From positions 1 to 17,129 of the forward strand of contig UQYK01000044.1 in the NCBI GenBank assembly GCA_900545285.1: a stretch of 17,129 nt of DNA. The letters run 5' to 3'. The DNA comes from an uncultured Ruminococcus sp. (GTDB taxonomy: Bacteria > Bacillota > Clostridia > Oscillospirales > Ruminococcaceae). The position numbers and the translations under genes were made by a program. Positions 1-7,709 of the stretch are shown piece after piece. The stretch's first letter is position 1. Every line of letters starts with the position of its first letter. Under the pieces are notes generated by a model. It was given only the letters and a program-made list of their open reading frames with translations, searched no databases and was not told the DNA's origin.

Positions 1-81
1 CAAAATTATGCTCGAAAATCCACACATATTTCTTGTGAAGACAGGTTCTAAAATGCACGCATCCAAAACTGCAAAAAAATG

Positions 82-122
82 AAAAAGGACTGCCGCGAAA
101 CATCTCGCAGCAGTCCTTTTTT
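82..122 (-). terminator. Rho-independent terminator of the GH9 gene
   Basis: Read on the minus strand, arm GGACTGC with an extension GCGA pairs with TCGC and GCAGTCC (arms 87-98 and 105-116) through a 12-pair stem with one G-U wobble and a six-base loop, followed by a run of five or six T. It lies about 30 bases after the stop codon of the dockerin cellulase. Confidence 0.9.
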
Positions 123-150
123 GAAAAGAGAAAAGGAGAAAGTAGTTGTC

Positions 151-2829
151 TTATTCTGTAAACGGCAGTACGTCAATAATCTGTACCAGGAACTGGAGCA
201 GCACAATGGAGTCTTCTCCGTTGACTTCTCCATTCGCATTGCAGTCTGCATTCTTTCTGGCCTGATCATTCAGCGTTACGACATCGGCTACCGCCTTATT
301 CAGCAGAACTGCGTCCACCAGTCCTACCTTGCCGTCCAGGTTGATATCCCCATACAGCATATCCGGATCTACAACAGCCGGTGTAGTTGTGGTTGTACTT
401 CCGGCACGGATAATTTCATAATCCTTCAGGATTACCTTGGCAAAATATGTTGTTCCGGATACTGTAACATGATCCATTGCCTCGGCCGCAGTCAGTGTAA
501 TATCATTGATGCCTGCTTCCAGGGTTCCGGATGCAGATTCCTTCCAGGAACCGGAAACTGTATAGGTATTGGAATAGCTATTGGAATCCGATGCTGCGCC
601 GTCATAGTACAGTACCTGCAGGTGCAGCACCAGCTGATCGCCTGCATTCAAACCCAGATCATCCAGATTAAAGGAATAGGAGCCTTTTCCGAATTCGATC
701 GTTGTTGTTACATCGGGTGTAGTCACCGGTGCTTCTTCTGAGGTAACGGTTGCAGAAGATGTGGTGGTTGTGGTAGTAGTTGTCGTTGTGGTAGTAACAG
801 CCGGTTTTGTAGTAGGTGTGGTTACAACCGGTGTTTTGCCGTCCGGTTCTGTACCCCAGATCAGGGTATCGCCGTCATACATGGTGATATGATCGGTGAC
901 AACCATTGCATCTTCACCGCCCTGTTCCAGTCCGGCAAAGGAATAGTCATTGGTCGGATCCCAAACGCCCTGAATATTATCCGGGATGGAAATCCGGAAC
1001 TGGCACTCACTGCGGTGCTCTGACTGTCCGGTCGGCATTACAACGCTGCCGTCTGCAAAGGAGAGCTTGACATAGTAAATATTGCCGCTGTACTGAATCG
1101 GATCGGAAATTGAGATCTTTCCCTTATCGCTGCTATGCTGATCATAGCCGATTTTTACGGAAACATCATCGATCGAATAGCCGGCTTCTACCAGCTCACT
1201 GATATCAAAATAATAGTTATAGGACAAGTTCTTGACGGTTCTTGCCGGCCATGCACTGTGGTTCATGGCAAAGACTTTCAGCTCTGTATAGCTGGAAGCT
1301 GACTGGTTCACAGAAGCCTTGACAAAGAATTCATCCCATTTCGGTGTCTCAGTCGGCGGGAAGTCAGGGTCAGAGGTGCCGCCGTGCTTTTCTACCATTG
1401 CACAGAGTGCTGCGGTATAGCCGGCGTTATAGTCGATCGCAACTTCAGTATACTGATAGTCGCCGATCTTGTCGGAATAGTTGTCCTTCTGATCCGGACC
1501 GCCGACCAGTGCACCGTACAGAATGTGTGCGTGGGGCTTTGCGTCCTCGCCTTCGGTCTGGCCGATATTGCTCCACTTGTCATTCCATGCGCCGCTGGAA
1601 GTTCTGTGGTGCCATGCCTGGGGATAATCGTCCCCCATGCCGACAACATAGCTGAAATGCTTGGAGTTGTCGCCGAAGCAGTAGTTCATGACATCGTCAG
1701 CAAACTTAGTGTACTTTTCAGCCTTGGCGGTATCGTCCTGATACAGCTGATCGACTGCCACATATGCCAAAAATGCAGTCGTGGTAGCGTGGCGGAGAGA
1801 ACCCCACTGGAACAGCCACGGCAGACCGTCCGGTGTATAGGTGATCTGCTTGCCGCCGTAACCAGTCGTCCAGAATTCCAGATGCTTGGTGAACTGGTCT
1901 TTCCACTGGGATTCGCCGGTGTTAATCGCATACAGCAGCACGCCGCCCTGCATCACATCGTCCCAGCACATGCCCCAGGTATACTTCATCTCGCTGGACT
2001 GCTCTTCTTTTCCCAGATTCGGGATATAGTCAGTTTTGCAGAGATCCAGATACTTCTGGTCGCCGGTTGCCATATACAGCCAGTTTGCAGCATAGAACAG
2101 ATCATCATAAAATGTGGTGATCTTGTAATACGGCTTCTCTTCCGGGTCGTCCCCGATTGCGCGAAGCTTGTCGGCACGGTCAAACAGATCCTTTGCGTGT
2201 TCCAGATATTCCGCAGCCTTTTCCGGCTTGGAATCCTTGAAATTCAGATAACCGGTAGCAAGTGCCGCTGCCATATCCGCTTCAATACAGCTGTCCTCGC
2301 AGGTATAGTACGGGCGCTCCGTTTCACCCTTCATCAGCTCATACTTATTCATATACATTTCAGCGGCGCCCCACCACACATGGTCAAAGGAGCCCTCACC
2401 AATCATGTACACAATATTGTCGCCCTGATCGCAGCCCACCAGATAATCCAGCACGAACTGCAAGTTATTCTCATACATTGTCCGCTGGCCGGCCTTATCC
2501 ACGCCGTCGCCATAGTTCAGCAGACCCCAGCCCAGCAATGCCGCAGAATACGCATTGGTCAGGGTAAATTTCAGGTGGTCTCCGGCATCATACCAGCCGC
2601 CAGGCACATAGTCATTGGTCATGCTGTCTGCGCGCCAGCTGACTTCGTTCCAATCCGGCTTTACGCCGCTCTGCTGCACCTCATAGAAAAACATGGATTT
2701 CTGGAGTGCTTCACCATAATTATAAGTGGTGTTGGCCTCTTCTGCCGTGACAGCAGCCGTAGGAACCACAGCCGCTGTTCCGGTAAACGCCAAAACCGCA
2801 GCTGAAATCAGAGAAAGCAATTTCTTCAT
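151..2829 (-). CDS. Cellulosomal GH9 cellulase with CBM3-type module and dockerin
   Basis: Secreted endoglucanase that cuts beta-1,4-glucan in cellulose. Residue numbers count from the ATG at 2841, four codons upstream. A signal peptide (about 5-33) is followed by a GH9 catalytic domain (about 38-490) with the WYDAGD motif (Asp85, Asp88), the WHHR motif (410-413) and YTEVAIDYN (proton donor Glu466). A CBM3-like module (about 503-660) makes this the GH9-CBM3c arrangement known from processive endoglucanases. A Thr-rich linker (671-713), an unassigned beta-rich module (716-813), a short Thr linker and a dockerin (about 829-896) follow. The dockerin has two calcium-binding repeats, DINLDGKVGLVDAV and DCNANGEVNGEDSIV, which would dock it to a scaffoldin. 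I prefer the ATG at 2829 because the Shine-Dalgarno AGAAAGGA overlaps the ATG at 2841. The gene has its own promoter and terminator. Family assignment is secure; exact substrate mode is inferred. Confidence 0.96.
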   Translation of the reverse strand: MKKLLSLISAAVLAFTGTAAVVPTAAVTAEEANTTYNYGEALQKSMFFYEVQQSGVKPDWNEVSWRADSMTNDYVPGGWYDAGDHLKFTLTNAYSAALLGWGLLNYGDGVDKAGQRTMYENNLQFVLDYLVGCDQGDNIVYMIGEGSFDHVWWGAAEMYMNKYELMKGETERPYYTCEDSCIEADMAAALATGYLNFKDSKPEKAAEYLEHAKDLFDRADKLRAIGDDPEEKPYYKITTFYDDLFYAANWLYMATGDQKYLDLCKTDYIPNLGKEEQSSEMKYTWGMCWDDVMQGGVLLYAINTGESQWKDQFTKHLEFWTTGYGGKQITYTPDGLPWLFQWGSLRHATTTAFLAYVAVDQLYQDDTAKAEKYTKFADDVMNYCFGDNSKHFSYVVGMGDDYPQAWHHRTSSGAWNDKWSNIGQTEGEDAKPHAHILYGALVGGPDQKDNYSDKIGDYQYTEVAIDYNAGYTAALCAMVEKHGGTSDPDFPPTETPKWDEFFVKASVNQSASSYTELKVFAMNHSAWPARTVKNLSYNYYFDISELVEAGYSIDDVSVKIGYDQHSSDKGKISISDPIQYSGNIYYVKLSFADGSVVMPTGQSEHRSECQFRISIPDNIQGVWDPTNDYSFAGLEQGGEDAMVVTDHITMYDGDTLIWGTEPDGKTPVVTTPTTKPAVTTTTTTTTTTTTSSATVTSEEAPVTTPDVTTTIEFGKGSYSFNLDDLGLNAGDQLVLHLQVLYYDGAASDSNSYSNTYTVSGSWKESASGTLEAGINDITLTAAEAMDHVTVSGTTYFAKVILKDYEIIRAGSTTTTTPAVVDPDMLYGDINLDGKVGLVDAVLLNKAVADVVTLNDQARKNADCNANGEVNGEDSIVLLQFLVQIIDVLPFTE

Positions 2830-2840
2830 ATGACATTTCA

Positions 2841-2848
2841 TCCTTTCT
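2841..2848 (-). promoter_or_regulatory. Ribosome binding site deciding the GH9 start
   Basis: Minus-strand AGAAAGGA ends on the A of the first in-frame ATG (2841), so that ATG is too close to be used. It lies 11 bases before the second ATG (2829), which begins a typical MKKLLSLISAAVLA signal peptide. Confidence 0.6.
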
Positions 2849-2878
2849 TCACAAAAATCGCTTTACGCCATTGTTTTT

Positions 2879-2907
2879 AGTATAACATTTTTCTATGAAA
2901 ATGTCAA
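2879..2907 (-). promoter_or_regulatory. Sigma-A promoter of the GH9 gene
   Basis: Minus-strand TTGACA (2902-2907), spacer of exactly 17 bases, then TATACT (2879-2884). The predicted start near 2872 gives a leader of about 40 bases. The -35 is a perfect consensus and the -10 matches five of six. Confidence 0.88.
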
Positions 2908-3031
2908 GTTATTTTGTGGAAAAAGCACGGAAATATATATGATACAGCGGAGCATATACAATTTTCTTTTGTACACAGCCTAAGTTTTTCCTTGCTTTTC
3001 CATTCTCAATCATTTAAAATTCGTTTTATTT

Positions 3032-3084
3032 GATTTTTTGATGCATTGATACGCTTTTCTATTCACATTATGCATCAAAAAATC
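3032..3084. repeat. 15-base perfect inverted repeat
   Basis: GATTTTTTGATGCAT (3032-3046) and its exact reverse complement (3070-3084) enclose 23 bases. The right arm overlaps the A/T tract and one arm base of the adjacent terminator, so on minus-strand RNA the two structures would compete. Confidence 0.8.
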
Positions 3085-3106
3085 CCCGCAGGCTTTTACC
3101 GCGAGG
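3077..3106 (-). terminator. Terminator of the repeat-peptidase gene
   Basis: Minus-strand CCTCGCGG pairs with the downstream CTGCGGGG-type arm (3084-3092) through about eight pairs including two G-U wobbles, followed by ATTTTTTG. It lies about 95 bases after the stop at 3201. Confidence 0.75.
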
Positions 3107-3200
3107 AAACAAGACCACAATATGCACTTGTGATAAACCCGGACACGCTACGCCCGGAAGCACGTCATCCCTTTGATGACGGCTCATAAATTATAACGTA

Positions 3201-5057
3201 CTAATAAATAATCCGATAGAGACTTTTATACACAGCAAAGAATTCATTCAACCGTTTGCGTGTGCTGGAACCCGGATCATTGATTACAAAATCAGAAAGG
3301 GTAAAGCTGGATCCTGTAGAACCTGTATAGCCGGTCACCAGTACATAATGCTGGCCGCCGCTGGACTTCTTTGCTCCGATAATAACAGGCTTTCCATTTT
3401 GCAGACAGTTATAAATCTTCTGCATATCCGCCTGTGAAAGCGTTTTATTGGACGGGGATTCCATGGTATAGCCCAGGTTGGTGTAAGACACCCACAGGAG
3501 ATTGTCTCCGCTGTAGCTCAGCTTTGACACCATTTTATCCGGTGTTGTTTCCACCCCGGTTTCATAAGAATACTTCATCGCAATTGCTGTGGTGAGGCAT
3601 CCTACCTGCTTAATGGTGGAATAACCGATCTTCTTGCTTGCCCATCTGCTGTCAAACTGCTTATAATCCGGTGCATCCAGCTGAACCGGCTGATGTCCGG
3701 TCTGTGTCATAACACCTGTCGTGGGATCAAAGTAGTAGGAAGTACCGCTGATAGTGATCCAGCCGGTCTGCATTGTGCAGCTGGACAGATCAAAATAATA
3801 CTTTTTTCCGCCGATTTCTTTCAGGCCAGTCACCGCACCGCTTTCTGTGAGGTACAGCTTCTTGCCATTTTCTTCCTTCCAACCTGTTTCTGCAACGCCA
3901 GTAGTTTCATTGAAATAAAACAGCTTGCCGTTTACAGTCTGCCAGCCGGTCTGCATCACGCCGTTTTCGGTGGAGAAAGAATAAGTCTTTCCATCAATTT
4001 TCTGGAGGCCATACACCATGCCCTTGTCGGACAGGTAAATCTTACCTTGTGTGGCATCCATCCAGCCGGTTACCATCTTGCCGTCTGTTCCAAAGTAGTA
4101 AATTGCATCATTGATGGTCTGCCAGCCGATTTCCATTGCACCGGTCTGTTTGTTCAGATCATAAACGCTTCCGTCAATCAGCTGAAGGCCGGTCAGCATA
4201 ACACCATTTGCATCAAAATAGCAGGTACCGGATGTGGTATTTACCCAGCCGGTCTGCATGATGCCGTTTGCATCAAAAGAATAGGTCTTTCCGTCAATCT
4301 GTGTCAGACCAATTGCCAGTTCTCCCTGTGCATTTGCCCACAGGGTACCGTCATCTGTTGTAATCCAGCCGGTTTGCAGTCGTCCGCTGGAATCAAAATC
4401 ATAGAGAATACCATCTACTGTGGTAATGCCCATTGCAGCACCGGAGGCTGTGAAATAATAGGTATTGCCGTCCAGTTCTGTCCAGCCATTTGCAGGCTGT
4501 GCATCGGCATCATAATAGTACAGGCTGCCGTCCTCATAGGTAATCCAGCCGGTCTGTACGCTGCCATAATTGTCGAATGTATACGGAACACCGTCTACTG
4601 TCTGTACACCAGTCAGTTTTCCGGCGGTTTCATCTACATAATAGAGATGATCCATATAAGAGAGCCAGCCAAATTCCGGTGTGCCGGCCTCAGCACTGTA
4701 GTAATACCGCTTTCCGTCTACCATCTGCCAGCCAGTCTTTAAGGTACCATCTGCGGCGAACACATATGTATAACCATCGTCCAGTGTGGTTTCCTCTGTC
4801 GCACAGGTACCGTCACTGTAATAATAAAACAATCTGTCATCTTCTGATACGTACCAGCCGGCCTGGGTAACCTCGTCAGAAGCAACACTGCCGGTCAATA
4901 CACGGTTTCCGCTGTCAGTAATGACAAAGCGGTTCAGCACAGCCGGTACTGTATCGACGTTGATTTCATCTGCTGCTGCACCAAGGGAGCCTGTCCACAA
5001 TGCGGCCAGTGCGCCGCCGGCAGCCGCCAGCAATAAATTGCGCAGTCGAAGCGCCAT
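3201..5057 (-). CDS. Secreted wall-binding repeat protein with C39-like peptidase domain
   Basis: Exported protein of about 618 residues. A signal peptide (about 1-30) is followed by about 18 repeats of roughly 20 residues (about 67-455) of the cell-wall/glucan-binding type: many begin with GW or GL, carry DGK or NGK and end in YYF or similar. The C-terminal domain (about 460-618) resembles the peptidase C39-like family: Cys487 in KQVGCLTTA, His570 in GQHYVLV and Asp594 in INDPGS fit its catalytic triad. It probably binds wall or extracellular polysaccharide and cuts or cross-links a peptide or protein; the substrate is unknown. The start is uncertain. ATG 5057 has AAAGGA ten bases upstream and gives a compact signal peptide. 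ATG 5108 has GAAGG six bases upstream and adds 17 residues; TTG 5126 is also open. The gene is monocistronic with its own promoter. Confidence 0.88.
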   Translation of the reverse strand: MALRLRNLLLAAAGGALAALWTGSLGAAADEINVDTVPAVLNRFVITDSGNRVLTGSVASDEVTQAGWYVSEDDRLFYYYSDGTCATEETTLDDGYTYVFAADGTLKTGWQMVDGKRYYYSAEAGTPEFGWLSYMDHLYYVDETAGKLTGVQTVDGVPYTFDNYGSVQTGWITYEDGSLYYYDADAQPANGWTELDGNTYYFTASGAAMGITTVDGILYDFDSSGRLQTGWITTDDGTLWANAQGELAIGLTQIDGKTYSFDANGIMQTGWVNTTSGTCYFDANGVMLTGLQLIDGSVYDLNKQTGAMEIGWQTINDAIYYFGTDGKMVTGWMDATQGKIYLSDKGMVYGLQKIDGKTYSFSTENGVMQTGWQTVNGKLFYFNETTGVAETGWKEENGKKLYLTESGAVTGLKEIGGKKYYFDLSSCTMQTGWITISGTSYYFDPTTGVMTQTGHQPVQLDAPDYKQFDSRWASKKIGYSTIKQVGCLTTAIAMKYSYETGVETTPDKMVSKLSYSGDNLLWVSYTNLGYTMESPSNKTLSQADMQKIYNCLQNGKPVIIGAKKSSGGQHYVLVTGYTGSTGSSFTLSDFVINDPGSSTRKRLNEFFAVYKSLYRIIY

Positions 5058-5179
5058 GGGTTTCACGTCCTTTCGCGTCAGATGGGTTCCGGTTAATATG
5101 CCCATCATGGTATGCCTTCGTATCAAATCGGCTAAAATCTCTTGCCGATTGTAATCAAAATGTCATGAATCCATTTTTT

Positions 5180-5208
5180 ATTATACCGATTTTTTTCTGC
5201 TGTGTCAA
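5180..5208 (-). promoter_or_regulatory. Sigma-A promoter of the repeat-peptidase gene
   Basis: Minus-strand TTGACA (5203-5208), 17-base spacer, TATAAT (5180-5185): both hexamers are perfect consensus. The predicted start near 5173 lies upstream of all candidate start codons (5126, 5108, 5057), so it does not settle the choice. Confidence 0.92.
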
Positions 5209-5304
5209 TCCTTTTGTTACCAATGCCGAAAAAAGTGTCGAATTTTCAGCGCTGTGCACAAAACTTCCCGAACGAAACAGCTGAAACTGCACAAATTCCA
5301 TGTG

Positions 5305-5342
5305 AAAAAATAACCATATTATCACAATTGCCATGACAATAT
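5305..5342 (-). terminator. Probable terminator of the agu operon
   Basis: On the minus strand ATATTGTCA (5334-5342) pairs with TGATAATAT (5316-5324) over nine pairs with one G-U wobble and a nine-base loop, followed by GGTTATTTTTTC. The stem is AT-rich and therefore weak, but its position just after the aguB stop and its T run fit. Confidence 0.55.
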
Positions 5343-5367
5343 TCATATGTCTATTTGAAAAAAGCGC

Positions 5368-6279
5368 TTATTTTTCCGGAGATTTCGGCAGCATAACCGG
5401 TGCCGGGCTACTGATTGCACGGTAATATTCCGGCCGTCTGTCCCGGAACACGCCCCAGCTCATCCGCATTTCTTCCAGCTCATCCAGGTCATATTCCGTC
5501 AGCAGAAAGCCTTCCTGCTCCCGTCCCATTTGCTGTACCACAGCGCCGGTGCCGTCTGTGAGAAAGCTGGTGCCATAGAAGCAGAGGGCAGAGGATTGGT
5601 TCTGATTTTCCGCATCCGGGTGAATCTCTTCCCTTCCGATTCGGTTGGCGGCGATTACCGGCATGAGATTGGCTGCCGCATGTCCCTGCATGCAGCGCTG
5701 CCAATGCGGTGCGCTGTCCACCTCCAGAATCGGCTCTGAGCCAATTGCGGTTGGATAGAACAGCAGCTCTGCGCCCTGGAGCGCCATGCAGCGCGCTGCC
5801 TCCGGAAACCACTGATCCCAGCAGATTCCCACGCCGATTCTGGCATACCGGGTATTCCACACCCGAAAGCCCGTGTCACCCGGCGTGAAATAGAATTTCT
5901 CCTGATAAAAATGGTCGTCCGGAATGTGGGTTTTTCGATAAATCCCCAGAATGCTGCCGTCTGCATCAATGACAGCAACGGAATTGTACAGCGCTGTACC
6001 GGCGCGCTCGTAAAAGCTCACCGGCAGCACAACCTCCAGCTCTGCCGCCGTCTGCTGCAACAGGCGGATTGCCGGATCCTCCTCCGGGGTACAGGCCAGG
6101 CCGTAGGACGCATAGCGGCGCTCCTGGCAAAAATACGGCAGCTCGAACAGCTCCGGCAGCAGGATAATCTGGGCACCTGCTGCGGCCGCTTCCCGTACCA
6201 GCCGATCTGCTTTCTGACAATTTTCCATCCGGTCTGCGGTGCAGGCCATCTGAATCGCACTTACTTTTCTCTGACGCAT
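5368..6279 (-). CDS. aguB: N-carbamoylputrescine amidase
   Basis: Cytoplasmic hydrolase of the nitrilase/carbon-nitrogen hydrolase superfamily that splits N-carbamoylputrescine into putrescine, CO2 and ammonia, the last step of the agmatine route. At 303 residues it has the usual length. The catalytic triad is visible: Glu43 in LLPELFELPYF, Lys116 in YRKTHIPDD and Cys153 in GVGICWDQWFPEAAR. FYFTPGDTG and the HWQRCMQGHAAAN segment are typical of AguB. The ATG at 6279 lies inside the end of aguA (19-base overlap), with GAGAGGAG nine bases upstream, so translation is coupled. The pairing with aguA makes the substrate assignment firm compared with other nitrilase-family amidases. Confidence 0.96.
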   Translation of the reverse strand: MRQRKVSAIQMACTADRMENCQKADRLVREAAAAGAQIILLPELFELPYFCQERRYASYGLACTPEEDPAIRLLQQTAAELEVVLPVSFYERAGTALYNSVAVIDADGSILGIYRKTHIPDDHFYQEKFYFTPGDTGFRVWNTRYARIGVGICWDQWFPEAARCMALQGAELLFYPTAIGSEPILEVDSAPHWQRCMQGHAAANLMPVIAANRIGREEIHPDAENQNQSSALCFYGTSFLTDGTGAVVQQMGREQEGFLLTEYDLDELEEMRMSWGVFRDRRPEYYRAISSPAPVMLPKSPEK

Positions 6280-7391
6280 GTTTCAACACTCCTCTCCCCG
6301 GCAGGAATCTGCTGGGTGATACAATGAATATTGCCGCCGCCCAGGAGAATCTCCCGTGCAGCAACCGGAACAATCTTTCTCTGCGGAAACGCCTCCGCCA
6401 AAATCGCACACGCAGTCTCATCCATAGGATCCCCGAACTGCGGCACCACAACAGCAGCATTGGCAATGTAGAAATTCACATAAGAGGCCGCCAGCCGCTC
6501 TCCCGGTGTCCGTGTCGGCTCGCCGTCCCAAAGATCCAGTTCCCGGCACTCCTCCTCGGTAATGCAAACCGGGCTTTCCGGAATGGGCAGATGGGTAATC
6601 TGGATTGCCCGCCCTCTGGCATCCGTCTGGCTGCGCAGATATGCATCACAGGCGTGGGAAAGGGCATACTGCGGATCGGACGGGTTGTCTGTCCATGCCA
6701 GAACCACATGTCCCGGTTCTGTAAATGCACAGATATTATCCACATGCTCGTTGGTTTCATCTCCATAGATGCCACGAGGCAGCCAGAGCACCTTTTGTGC
6801 CCCCAGCATCTGACACAGCTTTTCTGCAATCTCTGCCTTGGAAAGCTGCGGATTGCGTCCCCGGCTCAGCAGACATGCTTCTGTTGTCAGAATTGTGCCC
6901 TGGCCGTCGCTGTGGATGCTGCCACCCTCCAGAATAAAGTCCCGGCAGTCATAGGAATCCGCCCGATACAGATCACAGACCTTTCTGGCCACATGGTTGT
7001 CCTTGTCCCAGGGAAAGTACAAGCCGTCCTCCAGGCCGCCCCAGGCATTAAAGCCCCAGTCGATGCCTCTCAAGTCCCCCGCTGCATTCCGGACAAAGGT
7101 AGGGCACACATCCCGTGCCCAGGAATCATCGGTTGTCATTTCCACCAGACGCACCTCCGGCGGCAGCATGGCGCGTGCAGTCTCATATTGTGCCGGATCA
7201 ACCAACATAGTCACTTCCTCAGAAGCTGCAATGGCAGATGCCACAGCGCAAAATGCCTTTCTTGCCGGCCAGCCGCCGCTGCGCCAGGAATCTCCCCGTG
7301 TGGGCCAGATCATCAGGCAGCCGATATGCTGTTCAAATTCCGCCGGCATGAAATAGCCGTCTTCATCTGGTCTTGTATGCAAAATCCGCAT
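6261..7391 (-). CDS. aguA: Agmatine deiminase
   Basis: Cytoplasmic enzyme of the guanidino-modifying superfamily (PAD_porph type) that hydrolyses agmatine to N-carbamoylputrescine and ammonia. The 376-residue length matches the family. Visible motifs are MIWPTRGDSW near the N-terminus, DDSWARD, FILEGGSIHSDGQGT, NEHVDN (catalytic His216) and the C-terminal GGGNIHCITQQIP with the nucleophile Cys357. I chose ATG 7391 rather than the in-frame GTG at 7400, because the GTG is part of the Shine-Dalgarno AGGTGA (7397-7402), which sits five bases before the ATG. It is the first gene of a two-gene operon with aguB, driven by an extended -10 promoter. The product putrescine may serve growth or acid tolerance; that role is inferred. 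Confidence 0.97.
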   Translation of the reverse strand: MRILHTRPDEDGYFMPAEFEQHIGCLMIWPTRGDSWRSGGWPARKAFCAVASAIAASEEVTMLVDPAQYETARAMLPPEVRLVEMTTDDSWARDVCPTFVRNAAGDLRGIDWGFNAWGGLEDGLYFPWDKDNHVARKVCDLYRADSYDCRDFILEGGSIHSDGQGTILTTEACLLSRGRNPQLSKAEIAEKLCQMLGAQKVLWLPRGIYGDETNEHVDNICAFTEPGHVVLAWTDNPSDPQYALSHACDAYLRSQTDARGRAIQITHLPIPESPVCITEEECRELDLWDGEPTRTPGERLAASYVNFYIANAAVVVPQFGDPMDETACAILAEAFPQRKIVPVAAREILLGGGNIHCITQQIPAGERSVETCVREK

Positions 7392-7424
7392 TTTTCTCAC
7401 CTATTTTCCGTATTTGTTGCATTC

Positions 7425-7453
7425 ATTATACCACAATTTTTTCCGGAATGCAA
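7425..7453 (-). promoter_or_regulatory. Promoter of the aguA-aguB operon
   Basis: Minus-strand TATAAT (7425-7430) is preceded by TGG, giving an extended -10 (TGGTATAAT). A weak -35, TTGCAT, lies 17 bases upstream (7448-7453). The predicted start near 7418 gives a leader of about 27 bases. Confidence 0.8.
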
Positions 7454-7577
7454 TCGAATTGTGGTTATCCGGGTACGCGGCACTGATTTCAGCGATATGC
7501 ACAAGAATTCGGCCGTTTCCTTTTCTCCCTCTTCCAGAAAAAACGCGCAATTTGTCCGGTGCGCCCATTTTTTCGCC

Positions 7578-7654
7578 GAAAAAGCGGCTGCACCCGGATG
7601 CCTGCCATTGTTCCCCGTAGGAATCCATGTCAGTACGTGCCGGATACAGCCGCT
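7578..7654 (-). terminator. Long-stem terminator of the oad operon
   Basis: On the minus strand AGCGGCTG (7647-7654) pairs with CAGCCGCT (7583-7590). The adjoining TATCCGG and CCGGGTG extend the stem to 15 pairs with two G-U wobbles, and TTTTT follows. The loop is about 42 bases, unusually large for a simple terminator. Confidence 0.7.
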
Positions 7655-7709
7655 GATTTTCAGAGTCTATACAGACGCATTTGTTTTTTGTAGAATCCGT
7701 TTGCTTTGC

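Larger units (their letters stand above)
2830..3200. other. Non-coding region between GH9 and repeat-peptidase genes
   Basis: This stretch holds the GH9 leader and promoter, the terminator of the upstream gene (3077-3106) and a 15-base perfect inverted repeat (3032-3046 and 3070-3084). A small hairpin GTCATC-loop-GATGAC lies near 3164-3180, before the terminator. I see no coding sequence. Confidence 0.7.
5058..5367. other. Non-coding region between repeat-peptidase gene and aguB
   Basis: It contains the leader and promoter of the repeat-peptidase gene (5180-5208) and the probable aguB terminator (5305-5342). A GTGCA/TGCAC pair flanks about 30 bases near 5254-5293, of no clear meaning. No coding sequence is supported. 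Confidence 0.65.
7392..7709. other. Non-coding region between oadB and aguA
   Basis: It contains the agu promoter and the long hairpin terminator of the oad operon (7578-7654). A second, weaker stem GCGCA/TGCGC (7545-7564) precedes GTTTTTT on the minus strand and may be a back-up terminator. An open frame at 7401-7628 (minus) has no family resemblance and overlaps the promoter, so I do not call a gene. Confidence 0.65.

Noticed and set aside
715..830. Low-complexity GTGGT/ACTAC run as a possible repeat array
   Set aside because: It encodes the Thr-rich linker of the cellulase; the repetition is in the protein, not a DNA element.
1384..2805. Long plus-strand open frame of 473 codons opposite the GH9 gene
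   Set aside because: It is antisense to a gene with clear motifs over its whole length, has no ribosome site and no recognisable domain.
3200..5060. Regular spacing of similar 60-base units as a possible CRISPR or tandem DNA repeat
   Set aside because: The units are diverged protein repeats of a reading frame that is open throughout; no identical repeats separated by unique spacers exist anywhere in the window.
5359..5372. AAGCGCTT palindrome at the end of aguB, resembling a cre site
   Set aside because: It matches the cre consensus at only about 11 of 14 positions and lies at the stop codon, not near a promoter.
7401..7628. Minus-strand open frame of 75 codons between oadB and aguA
   Set aside because: It overlaps the agu promoter and the oad terminator and shows no family resemblance.
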